Source: Bdellovibrio sp. BCCA (GTDB taxonomy: Bacteria; Bdellovibrionota; Bdellovibrionia; Bdellovibrionales; Bdellovibrionaceae). From it: a stretch of 64,000 nucleotides of DNA. The notes under the pieces were generated by a model. The model did no database searches. It saw only the letters and a program-made list of their open reading frames with translations, and had not been told where the DNA came from. Shown here one piece after another: positions 9,002-18,423 of the stretch. A program made the translations under genes and the position numbers. Every line of letters starts with the position of its first letter. Position 1 is the stretch's first letter. The stretch covers positions 930,001-994,000 of the forward strand of contig NZ_JBBNAC010000001.1 in NCBI RefSeq assembly GCF_037996825.1, read 5' to 3'.

Positions 9002-9901
9002 ATGGAACAATTCGATCTCAACCAAATTCGTATCTTCGTGAGACTTGTGCAGGCGGGAAGCTTTACAAAGGCGGCAGAGGTTCTGCGTCAACCCAAGTCC
9101 AGGGTTAGCCGTCGCTTGTCCGCACTGGAAAAAGAGCTGGGCGTGCAGTTGATTTATAGAACGACTCGTCAATTTCAACTGACCGAAATGGGACGCGCTT
9201 ACTATGAACGCGCGCGCGGATTGGTGGAAGGATTAGAAAGTCTATCGACCGAGGTCAGCGATACAACCACAGAAGTGGCGGGCCTTATCAAGATCACGGC
9301 TTCCGACGATATGGGCGTAAATATTCTGCCGGGATTGCTCGATGAGTTTTCAAAGCAGTATCCGCAAGTGCGCTTCGAAATTTTTCTGACTCAAGCCTAT
9401 GTGGATCTTGTGAAAGAATCCATTGATGTCGCCATTCGTATTGGGCACCTGCGCGACAGTTCTTTGCGTGTTCGTCGTGTGGGAACTGTGAAGAACATTC
9501 TTGTGGCGACGCCGGGACTTCTAGAGCGTTATCGCAATTGGGAAGATATCAATCAGCTCAGCAACATTCCTTTTGTTGGTTTTACGTTTTTAACAAAAAT
9601 TGAAATGATTCGCGGAAATGAAGGTAAGAAATTCAATCTGAAACCCACATACACTTACACCTCCAACAATCCCGCAATGCTTGTCGAATTAGCGTTACTT
9701 GGCAAAGGCTTGGCTTTTGTGCCTGAATTTTTATGCGCCGAACACGTGCGCACGGGAAGACTTGTGCACATTCATAAAACGTTGCGCGGTCAAGAAACCC
9801 CGATCAGCATCGTGACTCCAGAGCAAAAAGAAACGCCGCTCAAAGTAAAAAAGTTTTCAGAATTTATGGCAAAGAGAATGAAGGAAATTTTAGGAAGTTA
9901 G
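9002..9901 (+). CDS. LysR-family transcriptional regulator
   Basis: 299 residues from the ATG at 9002 (MEQFDLNQIRIFVRL); an earlier in-frame start at 8981 adds seven residues without a ribosome site. Residues 1-60 are the winged helix-turn-helix (SFTKAAEVLRQPKSRVSRRLSALEKELGVQLIYRTTR), and about 90-295 the periplasmic-binding-like effector domain. The divergent yceI-ygiD operon 95 bases away is the likely target, as this family usually controls its divergent neighbour and itself. The sequence does not show the effector. It converges with the PilZ/TM gene, overlapping by 4 bases. Confidence 0.9.
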   Translation: MEQFDLNQIRIFVRLVQAGSFTKAAEVLRQPKSRVSRRLSALEKELGVQLIYRTTRQFQLTEMGRAYYERARGLVEGLESLSTEVSDTTTEVAGLIKITASDDMGVNILPGLLDEFSKQYPQVRFEIFLTQAYVDLVKESIDVAIRIGHLRDSSLRVRRVGTVKNILVATPGLLERYRNWEDINQLSNIPFVGFTFLTKIEMIRGNEGKKFNLKPTYTYTSNNPAMLVELALLGKGLAFVPEFLCAEHVRTGRLVHIHKTLRGQETPISIVTPEQKETPLKVKKFSEFMAKRMKEILGS

Positions 9902-10437
9902 AATAGTTTTAAAAGGGCTTTGTAAAGTCCCACATATTCAAAACGGAGAAGACTCCAAATAGCTCCACACCAAAGCAGTCCCAGAAGGCCCATCATCACG
10001 AGCTGCGGAAGATTGGCGAGATTGAACTGACTGCGCGGGCGATTGAGCAAATCATCAATCTGACCGCGTTCTTGCGTTTCTTTGAATTTTCTTGCAAGTC
10101 CCTGGGCGAGCACAATTCGTTGTGACATTTCTAGCTTATAAAAATGCACGCCGACCAAAGTGCGCGACTCGGAAATGTTTTCCAGGCGCGTGACGATTCC
10201 GTAGCACGCCATCTGTTTTGAACCGGGAGGAGTGAATTGAATCTTAATAACTTCTCCCAATAATGGACAAAGATCATCGGGAGCTGTGAAGGCCAAACCA
10301 GTTAACGAAACATTTTTGATTTCCGTGCCCTCTTCCCAAGGAACTTGTTTGGGACCCGCGACACGCACCAAGCTATCATCCTCAGTATTGAGAATGTAAC
10401 GTGGAGATCGGCCGTGATAGCGAGCAAGACTGGTCAT
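9898..10437 (-). CDS. PilZ-domain protein with C-terminal membrane segment
   Basis: 179 residues. An N-terminal PilZ domain (about 1-115) carries HGRSPRYIL as the arginine motif and IKNVSLTGLAF as the [D/N]xSxxG motif, so c-di-GMP binding is plausible. A charged stretch (RKFKETQERGQIDDLLNRPRS) follows, then one hydrophobic segment (about 147-165, LVMMGLLGLLWCGAIWSLL) that should anchor it in the inner membrane. No output domain is seen, so it may act by protein contact. It is a second PilZ-like gene within 4 kb. The stop overlaps the LysR gene's end. Confidence 0.78.
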   Translation of the reverse strand: MTSLARYHGRSPRYILNTEDDSLVRVAGPKQVPWEEGTEIKNVSLTGLAFTAPDDLCPLLGEVIKIQFTPPGSKQMACYGIVTRLENISESRTLVGVHFYKLEMSQRIVLAQGLARKFKETQERGQIDDLLNRPRSQFNLANLPQLVMMGLLGLLWCGAIWSLLRFEYVGLYKALLKLF

Positions 10438-10470
10438 GCATTCCTTGTCGGCGAAAACAGGACTCCTCTG

Positions 10471-10483
10471 AAGGTACGCCGTA
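10471..10483. repeat. Partial GGTAC palindrome
   Basis: AAGGTACGCCGTA followed by AAAA: the left arm and centre match the palindrome at 10532-10546, but the right end is eroded. It lies in the space between the PilZ/TM gene and thiL. Confidence 0.5.
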
Positions 10484-10529
10484 AAATTTCATATTGAGAT
10501 TCGAAAAAATATGACAAAAAGCGTTTCAA

Positions 10530-10547
10530 AAAGGTACGGCGTACCTC
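10530..10547 (-). terminator. GGTAC palindrome / likely thiL terminator
   Basis: AGGTACG-G-CGTACCT is a perfect 7-base inverted repeat starting directly after the thiL stop. Read on the minus strand it is followed by TTTTTG, so it can act as a rho-independent terminator. The same palindrome recurs at 37380 and, as a variant, at 48145. Confidence 0.7.
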
Positions 10548-11497
10548 TAGAAGTGATGCCAGCCTTTGAATTCTTTAATTTCTTCTTTTCCGTCAGCGTG
10601 TGTGAGGAAAACTCCGGGCGTTTCTGTGAACTGTCCGACAAGATGCCATCCACTAAACAGGTCATAGTCGTCTGGAGAAATGACCATAAGAAGTTCGTAA
10701 TCTTCGCCGCCCCAAAGTGAAAATTCGTGAGCAGGAATGCCCAACTCCAAAGCCATTTTAGAAGTTTCTTCGTGAAGAGGAAGATTTTCTGCAAAGATGT
10801 GAAGGCCGGCACCTTCGGGACAAAGTTGAAGAGCATCGTTGATCAGTCCATCACTGCAGTCCATCAGCGCGTGCACTTTATCTTTCTTTTTTACGAGAGC
10901 ACCGACCAAATCCAAACGTGGGCGAGGGTGAAGATGTTTTTTCTTCGCTTCTTCGTAATCCGACAATCTTTTTTGCAACGCCATCAGGCCTGTGTGTGAA
11001 AGTCCCAAAGGACCACTGCTTAAAAGCAAGTCGCCTTTCATGGCACCTTTTCGAGTCAAAGGATGTTCGCAAGAGCCATGCACGCTGACATCAATAACAA
11101 GTTTGTCAGGGCTTGCGGAAAGATCTCCGCCGACGATTTCGCAGGAGTATTTATCGGCAAGTTGACTCATGCCCAAATAGAACTCGTCAAGCCAAGATTC
11201 GTTTATTTTTTCAGGGAAGGCGATAGAGACCTGGGCAAAATGTGGGTGGGCTCCCATCGCAGCGATGTCGCTTAAATTCACCGCCAGTGCTTTTGCTCCA
11301 AGATCAAAAGCACTGAAATAGTCCAGCTTGAAGTGCACATCTTCAACCATCATGTCTTGGCAAATGACTGAATATCCAAGGAAGTTTTTAAATACAAACG
11401 CATCGTCCCCCAGCGGTACGATAGTATGATCGTTGTGACGCTGGACCCGGTAACGAATCTTTTGAATAAGAGTCCATTCCTTGGGGGTATTTTGCAT
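10547..11497 (-). CDS. thiL: Thiamine-monophosphate kinase ThiL
   Basis: 316 residues from the ATG at 11497 (MQNTPKEWTLIQKIR), preferred over an upstream in-frame start because AAGGA lies 8 bases before it. It phosphorylates thiamine monophosphate to the active cofactor thiamine diphosphate in the cytoplasm. Family marks of the AIR-synthase-like fold: VPLGDDAFV (metal/ATP aspartates), LAVNLSDIAAMGA, IVGGDLSAS, MDCSDGLINDA and SLWGGEDYELL. It is divergent from ppk1 with 79 bases between starts, and no other thiamine gene is near. A GGTAC palindrome ends it. Confidence 0.93.
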   Translation of the reverse strand: MQNTPKEWTLIQKIRYRVQRHNDHTIVPLGDDAFVFKNFLGYSVICQDMMVEDVHFKLDYFSAFDLGAKALAVNLSDIAAMGAHPHFAQVSIAFPEKINESWLDEFYLGMSQLADKYSCEIVGGDLSASPDKLVIDVSVHGSCEHPLTRKGAMKGDLLLSSGPLGLSHTGLMALQKRLSDYEEAKKKHLHPRPRLDLVGALVKKKDKVHALMDCSDGLINDALQLCPEGAGLHIFAENLPLHEETSKMALELGIPAHEFSLWGGEDYELLMVISPDDYDLFSGWHLVGQFTETPGVFLTHADGKEEIKEFKGWHHF

Positions 11498-11576
11498 GTC
11501 GTTGTTCCTTGAGAAGACGTTGCTAAACAAGTGGCTTTATTGTGAAATATCTGAAGAAAGAGTCAAGGAGGATTCT

Positions 11577-13742
11577 TTGAATACGCCAAAAGTGGCTTCG
11601 CCTAAAAGAACATCAAAAAAGAAATCTACCAGAAAGCCCAAAGTCGTTGAGCATCCTCTGTCATCTGAAAGTCTTTTCAGCAGTCGTGAGATCGGATGGC
11701 TGAATTTTAATCGTCGTGTTTTGACAGAAGCTGAAGACGCCCGCAATCCACTGTTAGAGCGCGTGAAGTTTTTAAGTATTTCCACGTCCAATCTTGATGA
11801 GTTTTTCATGAAGCGTGTGGGTGGTTTGAAACGTCATATGGCTTACGGTATTTCGCCAAAGTCTTCCGACGGGAAAACACCGCTTTTGCAATTGCAAGAG
11901 ATTCGTCAGTTCGTCAATCCAATGCTGCAAGATCAAGCGATCTGTTATGACAAAGTTTTAAAGCCCGCTCTGGAAAAAGAAGGTGTGTATCTTCTATCTT
12001 GGAAAGAATTGACGGATAAAGAAAAAGAACTCGTTAAAAAATACTACAATAAAAATGTGTTTCCTGTTCTAACGCCACTGTCTGTAGATCCGGGGCATCC
12101 ATTTCCGTTCATTTCAAACTTGTCTATCTCACTCGGTGTGACTCTGAAGCATCCCAACAATGACGATAAACTTTTTGCACGTGTGAAAATTCCGAAAGTG
12201 CTTCCTCAATGGATTCGTATTGATCCTGAATCCTCCACGTTGCGTTTTGTAAGTCTTCTGGAAATGATCAAAGAAAATCTCGCAGATTTATTTCCATCAA
12301 TGCAGGTTTTGAATGTAATGCCCTTCAGACTCACAAGAAATGCGGACTCGGATCAAGATCAGGAAGATGCGGAAGATTTGTTAGAGGCGATCGAAGAAGA
12401 ATTGCGCCAACGCCGTTTCGCCGAAGTGGTTCGTTTAGAACATGGACCGAAACCAGATCCTTGGATGCTGAAATTCTTGATGGAAGAGTTAGAAATCACC
12501 GAAGAAGACATTTATGAACTTCCTGCGATGCTAGATTTCACTGATTTGAGCGTGATTTCAGATTTGAATCTTCCAAAATTAAAGTTTGAACCTTACACGC
12601 CAGTTGTGACGCCAGCCTTCGCCGAAGAAGGTGTCGGGATTTTTAATGCCATTAAGATGAGCGATCAGCTTGTGCACAATCCTTACGAAAGTTTTTCGGC
12701 CTCTGTAGAAAAATTCATTCGTGTTGCCTGTGATGATCCAAAAGTTTTAGCAATCAAAATGACTTTGTATCGCACTGGTGACAATAGCCCCTTCATTCGT
12801 TCATTGATTCGTGCCGCTGAACAAGGAAAGCAAGTTGTTTGCTTGGTAGAGCTTAAAGCGCGTTTTGATGAAGAAAGAAATATTTATTGGGCGACCGAAC
12901 TGGAAAATGCCGGCGTGCACGTCGTCTATGGCGTCGTCGGTCTTAAAACTCACGCAAAGACCTCTCTCGTTGTTCGTCAGGAACAAGAGGGTTTGAAATG
13001 TTATTGTCATATCGGAACTGGAAATTATAACGTTGCGACCTCACGCTTTTACACGGACTTGGGTCTTTTGACGGCGAAAGAGGAAATCACCAGTGACGTT
13101 GTTGAGTTCTTTCACTACCTAACGGGTCGTTCTCTGAAAAGCAACTATCAGAATCTTTTAATTGCGCCAGTGAACATGTTTTCTCGTTTTAAATCCATGA
13201 TTGAGCGTGAAGCCGATCATGCAAAAGCCGGAAGACCTGCGCAGATCATTGCAAAGTTTAATAACTTTGAAGAAAACGACATTGCTGTGGCCCTCTATGC
13301 GGCTTCGCAAAAGGGTGTCGATATCGATATGATTGTCAGAGGTTTCTGCTGTCTTCGTCCAGGTGTTCCCGGCATGAGCGATAAGATCCGTGTGATTTCT
13401 ATCATCGGTCGTTTCCTTGAGCACTCCCGTTTATTTTACTTTAGAAATGGCGCGAAAGATCCTGTCGATGGAGAGTTCTACATTGGTTCTGCCGATTGGA
13501 TGTATCGCAATCTGCATGCGCGTGTTGAAGCCATTGTTCCGATCTTAGATCGAGGCTTGAAAGAAAAATGCTGGGAGATTTTGCAGCTCTGTGTGAAGGA
13601 GCAGCGCCAAGCATGGCAAATGAATGGCGATGGCACTTACACGCGCCGCAACTCCACAGATATGGGAATTCATCAAACTTTGATGCAAATTGCGAAAGCT
13701 CGGGTTACATTGGTTGAAGAAAACCATTCCGCAGCAGAGTAA
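11577..13742 (+). CDS. ppk1: Polyphosphate kinase PPK1
   Basis: 721 residues from a TTG at 11577, chosen because a full AAGGAGG stands 5 bases before it; upstream ATGs in frame overlap thiL and add residues unlike PPK. A basic tail (SPKRTSKKKSTRKPK) precedes the first domain (SSREIGWLNFNRRVL). The autophosphorylated histidine is H459 in GLKTHAKTSL and the second essential one H616 in GRFLEHSRLF; their 157-residue spacing equals that of E. coli H435/H592. The enzyme makes polyphosphate from ATP at the membrane. It is followed by a SixA-like phosphatase, then lies near ppx and phoU/B/R. Confidence 0.96.
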   Translation: MNTPKVASPKRTSKKKSTRKPKVVEHPLSSESLFSSREIGWLNFNRRVLTEAEDARNPLLERVKFLSISTSNLDEFFMKRVGGLKRHMAYGISPKSSDGKTPLLQLQEIRQFVNPMLQDQAICYDKVLKPALEKEGVYLLSWKELTDKEKELVKKYYNKNVFPVLTPLSVDPGHPFPFISNLSISLGVTLKHPNNDDKLFARVKIPKVLPQWIRIDPESSTLRFVSLLEMIKENLADLFPSMQVLNVMPFRLTRNADSDQDQEDAEDLLEAIEEELRQRRFAEVVRLEHGPKPDPWMLKFLMEELEITEEDIYELPAMLDFTDLSVISDLNLPKLKFEPYTPVVTPAFAEEGVGIFNAIKMSDQLVHNPYESFSASVEKFIRVACDDPKVLAIKMTLYRTGDNSPFIRSLIRAAEQGKQVVCLVELKARFDEERNIYWATELENAGVHVVYGVVGLKTHAKTSLVVRQEQEGLKCYCHIGTGNYNVATSRFYTDLGLLTAKEEITSDVVEFFHYLTGRSLKSNYQNLLIAPVNMFSRFKSMIEREADHAKAGRPAQIIAKFNNFEENDIAVALYAASQKGVDIDMIVRGFCCLRPGVPGMSDKIRVISIIGRFLEHSRLFYFRNGAKDPVDGEFYIGSADWMYRNLHARVEAIVPILDRGLKEKCWEILQLCVKEQRQAWQMNGDGTYTRRNSTDMGIHQTLMQIAKARVTLVEENHSAAE

Positions 13743-13754
13743 AGGGCAACAAAA

Positions 13755-14261
13755 GTGGAACTGATCATCATTCGTCACGCCGTCGCTGAAGAGCGCGAGG
13801 ATTTTAAAAAGAAAGGCCTCGAGGATCATTTACGTCCATTGACTTTAAAAGGACGTAAAAAGATGCAAAAGGTCTGCGTGAAGCTGCGTGATTACGTGAA
13901 AGAAATTGATTTGATCGTTTCAAGTCCTCTGACTCGCGCCCGTCAAACAGCTGAGATCGTGTCGCAAATTTATTTTGAAACAAAAGTAGTGGAAGCCCCT
14001 GAGTTGGTGCCGCATAGTCCTCCGCAAGCCTTTGTGAAATGGTTGCGCACGCAAGCGAAAACCTATCGTCGTATTGCGATCATTGGTCATGAACCGCATT
14101 TAAGTTCTTTTGCGAGTTATATGCTTTCAGGAAAAACAGAAAGTTTTATTGATCTTAAAAAGAGCGGCGTGATTGGCCTGGAGATGGAGTCCTTTACGTA
14201 CGCAGAAGCTGGGGGAGCCCAGCTTCTGTATTACATTCCTCCGAAATTCCTCGTCGATTAG
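13755..14261 (+). CDS. SixA-like phosphohistidine phosphatase
   Basis: 168 residues starting at GTG 13755, with AAGGG about 9 bases upstream. Histidine-phosphatase (RHG) marks: LIIIRHAVAE at the start (catalytic His8), VSSPLTRARQTAEIV and IIGHEPHLSSF (second His). Length and motifs match SixA, which removes phosphate from histidine in phosphotransfer proteins; similar short proteins often sit beside ppk1. It begins 12 bases after ppk1 and is probably co-transcribed. Its stop overlaps that of the convergent large hydrolase gene. Phosphatase activity is likely, the target unknown. Confidence 0.85.
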   Translation: MELIIIRHAVAEEREDFKKKGLEDHLRPLTLKGRKKMQKVCVKLRDYVKEIDLIVSSPLTRARQTAEIVSQIYFETKVVEAPELVPHSPPQAFVKWLRTQAKTYRRIAIIGHEPHLSSFASYMLSGKTESFIDLKKSGVIGLEMESFTYAEAGGAQLLYYIPPKFLVD

Positions 14262-17200
14262 TTTGGCAAGAAATCCAAAGCTTTGAAGTAAGCTTCTGAA
14301 GCGTCACCGACATCGTTGGAATCGTGTTGAATTGTGATCGCTACGATATCCATGTCTTCCACATTTTTATCTGGGAAGGCGCGCTTCAAATCTTCCGCCA
14401 AATTTCTTTGGTACATTTGTGGTTTGCCCAACATGTCTTGATTGTTCAAGAGCAATTGTTTTGCTTCAGGCAAAGTCGCAACCACGATGTTCTTGTTCGA
14501 GTACCAGTTTTCAAAGATCTGACCGGCTTGACGAGTTTCGCCGCTCACAGCATCACCCCAGTAGTAACCAAACAAGAAAACTTTGTCGTTCTTAGGATCT
14601 ACTGTTGCTCTGTCGCCATTTGCTTTACCGTCACGGATCGTGAACCAAACTTGGAAAGCAGAGTCGTCTTTACCCGTTTTACCTTTCACTGGATCGGCAC
14701 CTGGAACACCTTTAGTCACATCCAATTTCAACATCATCTTAGAGAATTCTACAGGAGAGAATCTGTAAGCCAATGTCGTCATACGGATGGAGTTGTTTTT
14801 ACTTTTCATCAAGGCCCATTTTTCGCCTTCATGATCTGCTGTCACGTAACCGAAGTCTTTGTTGTCATCCAAACCACCTGGGGAACGCGATTCATAGTTG
14901 AACTGGTGATCCATGCGGAAGTGAACCATGTTCGTGTGGTTGTAATCAATGCGGATACCTTCTGGCATATTTGCTTTTGTCGCTGGCGCTACTTTTACGC
15001 CGGCCATAATATCTGGAAGTTTTTGGACATCAAGGCTTGCATACGGCTCATAGCGAAGTTGCGATTGTGGCAATTTCACTTTCGGTTCATAGCTGTCAGC
15101 AGGGTCATTAATCTTTGGAAGCAAGTTCATGTTCAATTCCCAAGTGTTGCCGTAAGGAAGGAACTCAACAAAGTGCTCGCCTTTTAAAGAGTACTGTTTC
15201 GCAAGACCGTCTTGGCTTAAGCGGTAGTAAGTTTGTGATTTGATCGGAGAAGCATTCGCCGCTGCCAAAATCACTTTTGAGTTCCAAGCCAAGTTTTTCT
15301 TATTGTTGTTGATATCAAGTTCAGCCAAAGAGTTTACAAGACCTTTCATGAACGCTTTTTGGTTAAAGCGTGAGGACAAGATACCTGCCAAGTGATCGGC
15401 TTTGATTGTTCCCATATCAACAGCTGCTAATTTCGCCGGGAATTTAGAAGAAGACACAGTCACAACACCATCATTGTCTTCATCGAATTGACCGATGATT
15501 TTTGTCGCCTTCATGAAGATATGAGAATCTTCAGGGTCACTTGCGAATGTCACAGAGAAATAACGAGTCAGACCGATCAAACCGCGCTCATTTCTTCTCC
15601 AGAAAGCATCCATCGCTGTTGGTGTGATGGATTTAGAAGCTGTTTTTTCTTCTTTGCAGATTGCCGGGCCTTGATGTTCAGAAAGAGCTGAAACCAGAGC
15701 AAATGGAACGTCTGTCGTATTCAAGATGCTTGAACCGTGTAAAGGAGCCGCGATCGCGACAAAACCTTTAACATAGTTCGAGATCAAGCTTGGATTTTTC
15801 GTGAAGGCCGTCAATGTATCCACGGCACCTTTAGAGTAACCCAAGATCAAGTAACGAGGAGAAGCATGACCGCGTTGTTGGCGTGTTTTAATATCTTCAC
15901 GCAAGTAGTTCAAGATGATGTCAGCATTCACTTCGCTTCCGCATGTGCTTTCTACTGGAGGCTGGATCACACGAAGACCCATTTCATCCATCAAAGAGTT
16001 CAAGCCAAGGCTGAAGATCTCTTTGTCAAAGATGCTGTTGTAGATACCTGGGACGTAGACGATTGTAAGATCATCCAAAGACTTGTTATAAAGTTTCGTC
16101 ATTGGTGTTGGGTAAATACGGTCTTCAAGGTCTGCTTCTTTAATCGCTTCCTGAAGAAGAGTTTTCGCAATTGTTGAATCCGCGTATTTCGCACCACTGT
16201 TTGGATTCGTGTATTTTTCGTTCAAACCTTTGAAGCTATCAACATACTTGTCTTTGCCGCCGAGCCATTGTCTTGCGAAAAGCATGTCGCGAGTTTCTGG
16301 AAGGTAAGGCTTTTCTTGAACCACGATAGATTTTTCAAGAAGAGCAGGCATTTGGTACATCTTCATAACAGCGCGTTTTGCAGGAAGAACATACTGAGCA
16401 ATGCTGCCGATGATTCCATCTTTGTTTGCGATGTCTTCTTTAAGATCTACTGATGCTGTTTTTGTATCTTTCAAAAGACCCATTTTATCTTTTACTTTCG
16501 CGATACGTGGGTCGTTCATCAATTTTTCAACGTCACCGGAATTTTGAAGTACGGCGTCGGTTACGGCACCGATATCTTCAGGGCTGATCATGGAGTTGAT
16601 ATCAAACTTCGCCATATCGAAATTCATCGGAGACAAAGTCTGAGAACCAGGTTGTTTGAATGGATCAAACTTGAAGGCCTCCATAAAGCTCTTCATTTCT
16701 GTAACTAAGAAATAAGGACGTGTATCAGACACAAAGCGTGTGATGTGTTGGAAGATGCGCTTTTGGGAAAGATCTTTCGCTTGAGTTTCGATACCTTGGC
16801 GTGATTTCAGAACTTCAGCCAATGATTCTTGACCAGAAAGACCGGCTCTTTTTGCTGTGTTACCGAAAAGGTCTTTAGGGTTGATACCAAGGAATGGAAG
16901 AATGTCTTTAGAACGAATTTGTCCCGGTACTTTTCTTTTTGTTGAAGCAAAAAGTCCGTAAGATGAGGCCGCTGTTAACGAACCGTGTGTACGGTACATT
17001 TTTGTGAAAGCACCCAGTGAAGACGTGATGTTATATCCATCTTTCAAAGTAAGGATAAAATCTGGGAAGTCGAAGTTTCTTTCAGAAGCAGATTCAATCA
17101 AACGATAAACTGAATCTGGATATTTTGAATTTTGGGCTGCTTCAAAAGCTTGTGTCGCTGTCATAGCTTTTGGAGCGGCTTTTGTTGATTGATAAACAGT

Positions 17201-18271
17201 ACCTAACTGCAATACGTTCGCAGTTTCTGGATAATAGTAGTAAAGATTGTTCTTTTTATCGAATTGAACTTTCGCTTCACCCGCAGAAGAAACAACAGTC
17301 ATTAGTGTTTCTTGAGCATTGTTGCGGTTCACGTAAACCGCAAGATCAAACCAAGCTTCTTTTTTGAATTCGTTGATCAACGTGCCCATAAGTTTGCGGT
17401 CTTTAAGATAAACCGGACCCCAAGTGCCCAAAGCCATCAAAGGAACTGCCACGTCCTTTTGATTTTTAAGCTGTTGTACGTTGTTGAAGCCGGCGCGCTC
17501 AATCACTTTGCCGATATCAACACCTGTTAATTCATTTTCAGGTTGGCCTTCTTGGAAGCGACCGATGTTACCGTGGTCGGACATCAAAACAACTTCAACG
17601 TCTTGGCCCTTATCTTTATAAGATTTAATAAGACGCTTGATCTCTGCATCTAAAACTTTCATCACAGGGAAAAGACGGTTTAATTGCGTATGCGCTGTGG
17701 AATCCACCGCACCAACATAACCTGTAAGGAATTGTTTTGGTTTTGCCGCAATCAAATCATCAACAACGGATTTTACTTCCAATTTAGGAACTTCTTCTGT
17801 TGGGAAGTACATCAAAGCTTCAACGTAAGGGTTGAAGAAAGAGTCAAAGGCTCCCATGTAGTATTTAGGGAAAGCCAAGCGACGGTAATAATCGCGGGGA
17901 TCACCTTGAATTGATTGAGTGGATTCGTCAAAGTATGTTGCTTCAACGGATTTAATGCGACCAGCAGCTCCGAAAAGATCTGCAGTGTGAGTCACTGTTG
18001 ACCAAGAAAGATCCGTCATTGAAGGAAAAGGAGCGACGTGAGCGCCGACTTGCGAGAACTCTTTAAAGAGGCCTTGTCTTTGTGCGGCTTGGAAGGCGAA
18101 GTAACTAAGACCGTCAGCACCAATCACAATGGTTTGAACCTTTTGGGCTGGAGCGGCCGCTTGAGCCTTTTTCCAAGGAAGCTCAAATGCTTTTGCGGGC
18201 ATTCCAACGGTTAAAGAACCGGCGATCAAACCTGCAGTGAGAACATTTTTATAAGCGTTCAGGCGTTTCAT
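14258..18271 (-). CDS. Large secreted AlkP-like / alpha-beta hydrolase / DUF3047-like fusion
   Basis: 1337 residues with a signal peptide (cleavage near AKA-FELPW). About 45-460 looks like the alkaline phosphatase/phosphodiesterase superfamily: IVIGADGLSYFAF, GYVGAVDSTAHT and VVLMSDHGNIG supply the metal-binding Asp/His positions. About 730-1000 is an alpha/beta hydrolase: VYVPGIYNS, LILGYSKGAVD (nucleophile serine near 810), NDGVVTVSSS (Asp) and KADHLAGIL (His), as in lipases. About 1100-1337 resembles DUF3047: LFGYYWGDAV, DLKRAFP and ITIQHDSNDVGD. No family I know combines the three. It probably acts in the periplasm or outside on phosphoesters or lipids, perhaps phospholipids. It stands between the ppk1 and ppx genes, and its start region holds palindromes. 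Confidence 0.8.
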   Translation of the reverse strand: MKRLNAYKNVLTAGLIAGSLTVGMPAKAFELPWKKAQAAAPAQKVQTIVIGADGLSYFAFQAAQRQGLFKEFSQVGAHVAPFPSMTDLSWSTVTHTADLFGAAGRIKSVEATYFDESTQSIQGDPRDYYRRLAFPKYYMGAFDSFFNPYVEALMYFPTEEVPKLEVKSVVDDLIAAKPKQFLTGYVGAVDSTAHTQLNRLFPVMKVLDAEIKRLIKSYKDKGQDVEVVLMSDHGNIGRFQEGQPENELTGVDIGKVIERAGFNNVQQLKNQKDVAVPLMALGTWGPVYLKDRKLMGTLINEFKKEAWFDLAVYVNRNNAQETLMTVVSSAGEAKVQFDKKNNLYYYYPETANVLQLGTVYQSTKAAPKAMTATQAFEAAQNSKYPDSVYRLIESASERNFDFPDFILTLKDGYNITSSLGAFTKMYRTHGSLTAASSYGLFASTKRKVPGQIRSKDILPFLGINPKDLFGNTAKRAGLSGQESLAEVLKSRQGIETQAKDLSQKRIFQHITRFVSDTRPYFLVTEMKSFMEAFKFDPFKQPGSQTLSPMNFDMAKFDINSMISPEDIGAVTDAVLQNSGDVEKLMNDPRIAKVKDKMGLLKDTKTASVDLKEDIANKDGIIGSIAQYVLPAKRAVMKMYQMPALLEKSIVVQEKPYLPETRDMLFARQWLGGKDKYVDSFKGLNEKYTNPNSGAKYADSTIAKTLLQEAIKEADLEDRIYPTPMTKLYNKSLDDLTIVYVPGIYNSIFDKEIFSLGLNSLMDEMGLRVIQPPVESTCGSEVNADIILNYLREDIKTRQQRGHASPRYLILGYSKGAVDTLTAFTKNPSLISNYVKGFVAIAAPLHGSSILNTTDVPFALVSALSEHQGPAICKEEKTASKSITPTAMDAFWRRNERGLIGLTRYFSVTFASDPEDSHIFMKATKIIGQFDEDNDGVVTVSSSKFPAKLAAVDMGTIKADHLAGILSSRFNQKAFMKGLVNSLAELDINNNKKNLAWNSKVILAAANASPIKSQTYYRLSQDGLAKQYSLKGEHFVEFLPYGNTWELNMNLLPKINDPADSYEPKVKLPQSQLRYEPYASLDVQKLPDIMAGVKVAPATKANMPEGIRIDYNHTNMVHFRMDHQFNYESRSPGGLDDNKDFGYVTADHEGEKWALMKSKNNSIRMTTLAYRFSPVEFSKMMLKLDVTKGVPGADPVKGKTGKDDSAFQVWFTIRDGKANGDRATVDPKNDKVFLFGYYWGDAVSGETRQAGQIFENWYSNKNIVVATLPEAKQLLLNNQDMLGKPQMYQRNLAEDLKRAFPDKNVEDMDIVAITIQHDSNDVGDASEAYFKALDFLPN

Positions 18272-18384
18272 AAGTTACCCCTTAAAAATTGTGTATCAAC
18301 TTGAATAGAGGCAAGAGCGATGCCAAGGTTCGCAGGGCGAAACGAATCTTATTCGAGATAATAAGGGGACTTGAGAGAAAACTG

Positions 18385-18397
18385 TCTCACGGTGAGA
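18385..18397. promoter_or_regulatory. Palindrome upstream of the large hydrolase gene
   Basis: TCTCAC-G-GTGAGA is a perfect 13-base palindrome, about 115 bases before the hydrolase start and just past the ppx stop. On the minus strand TCACCGT is also directly repeated with a 9-base period. A second inverted repeat, CTTATT/AATAAG, lies at about 18345-18363. It may be a regulator site; no matching box is known to me. Confidence 0.35.
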
Positions 18398-18423
18398 ACG
18401 GTGACGTTTTAGTTCAATCTATG

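Noticed and set aside
15866-16177. Long plus-strand frames inside the large hydrolase gene
   Set aside because: They have no family features and oppose a gene with clear catalytic motifs.
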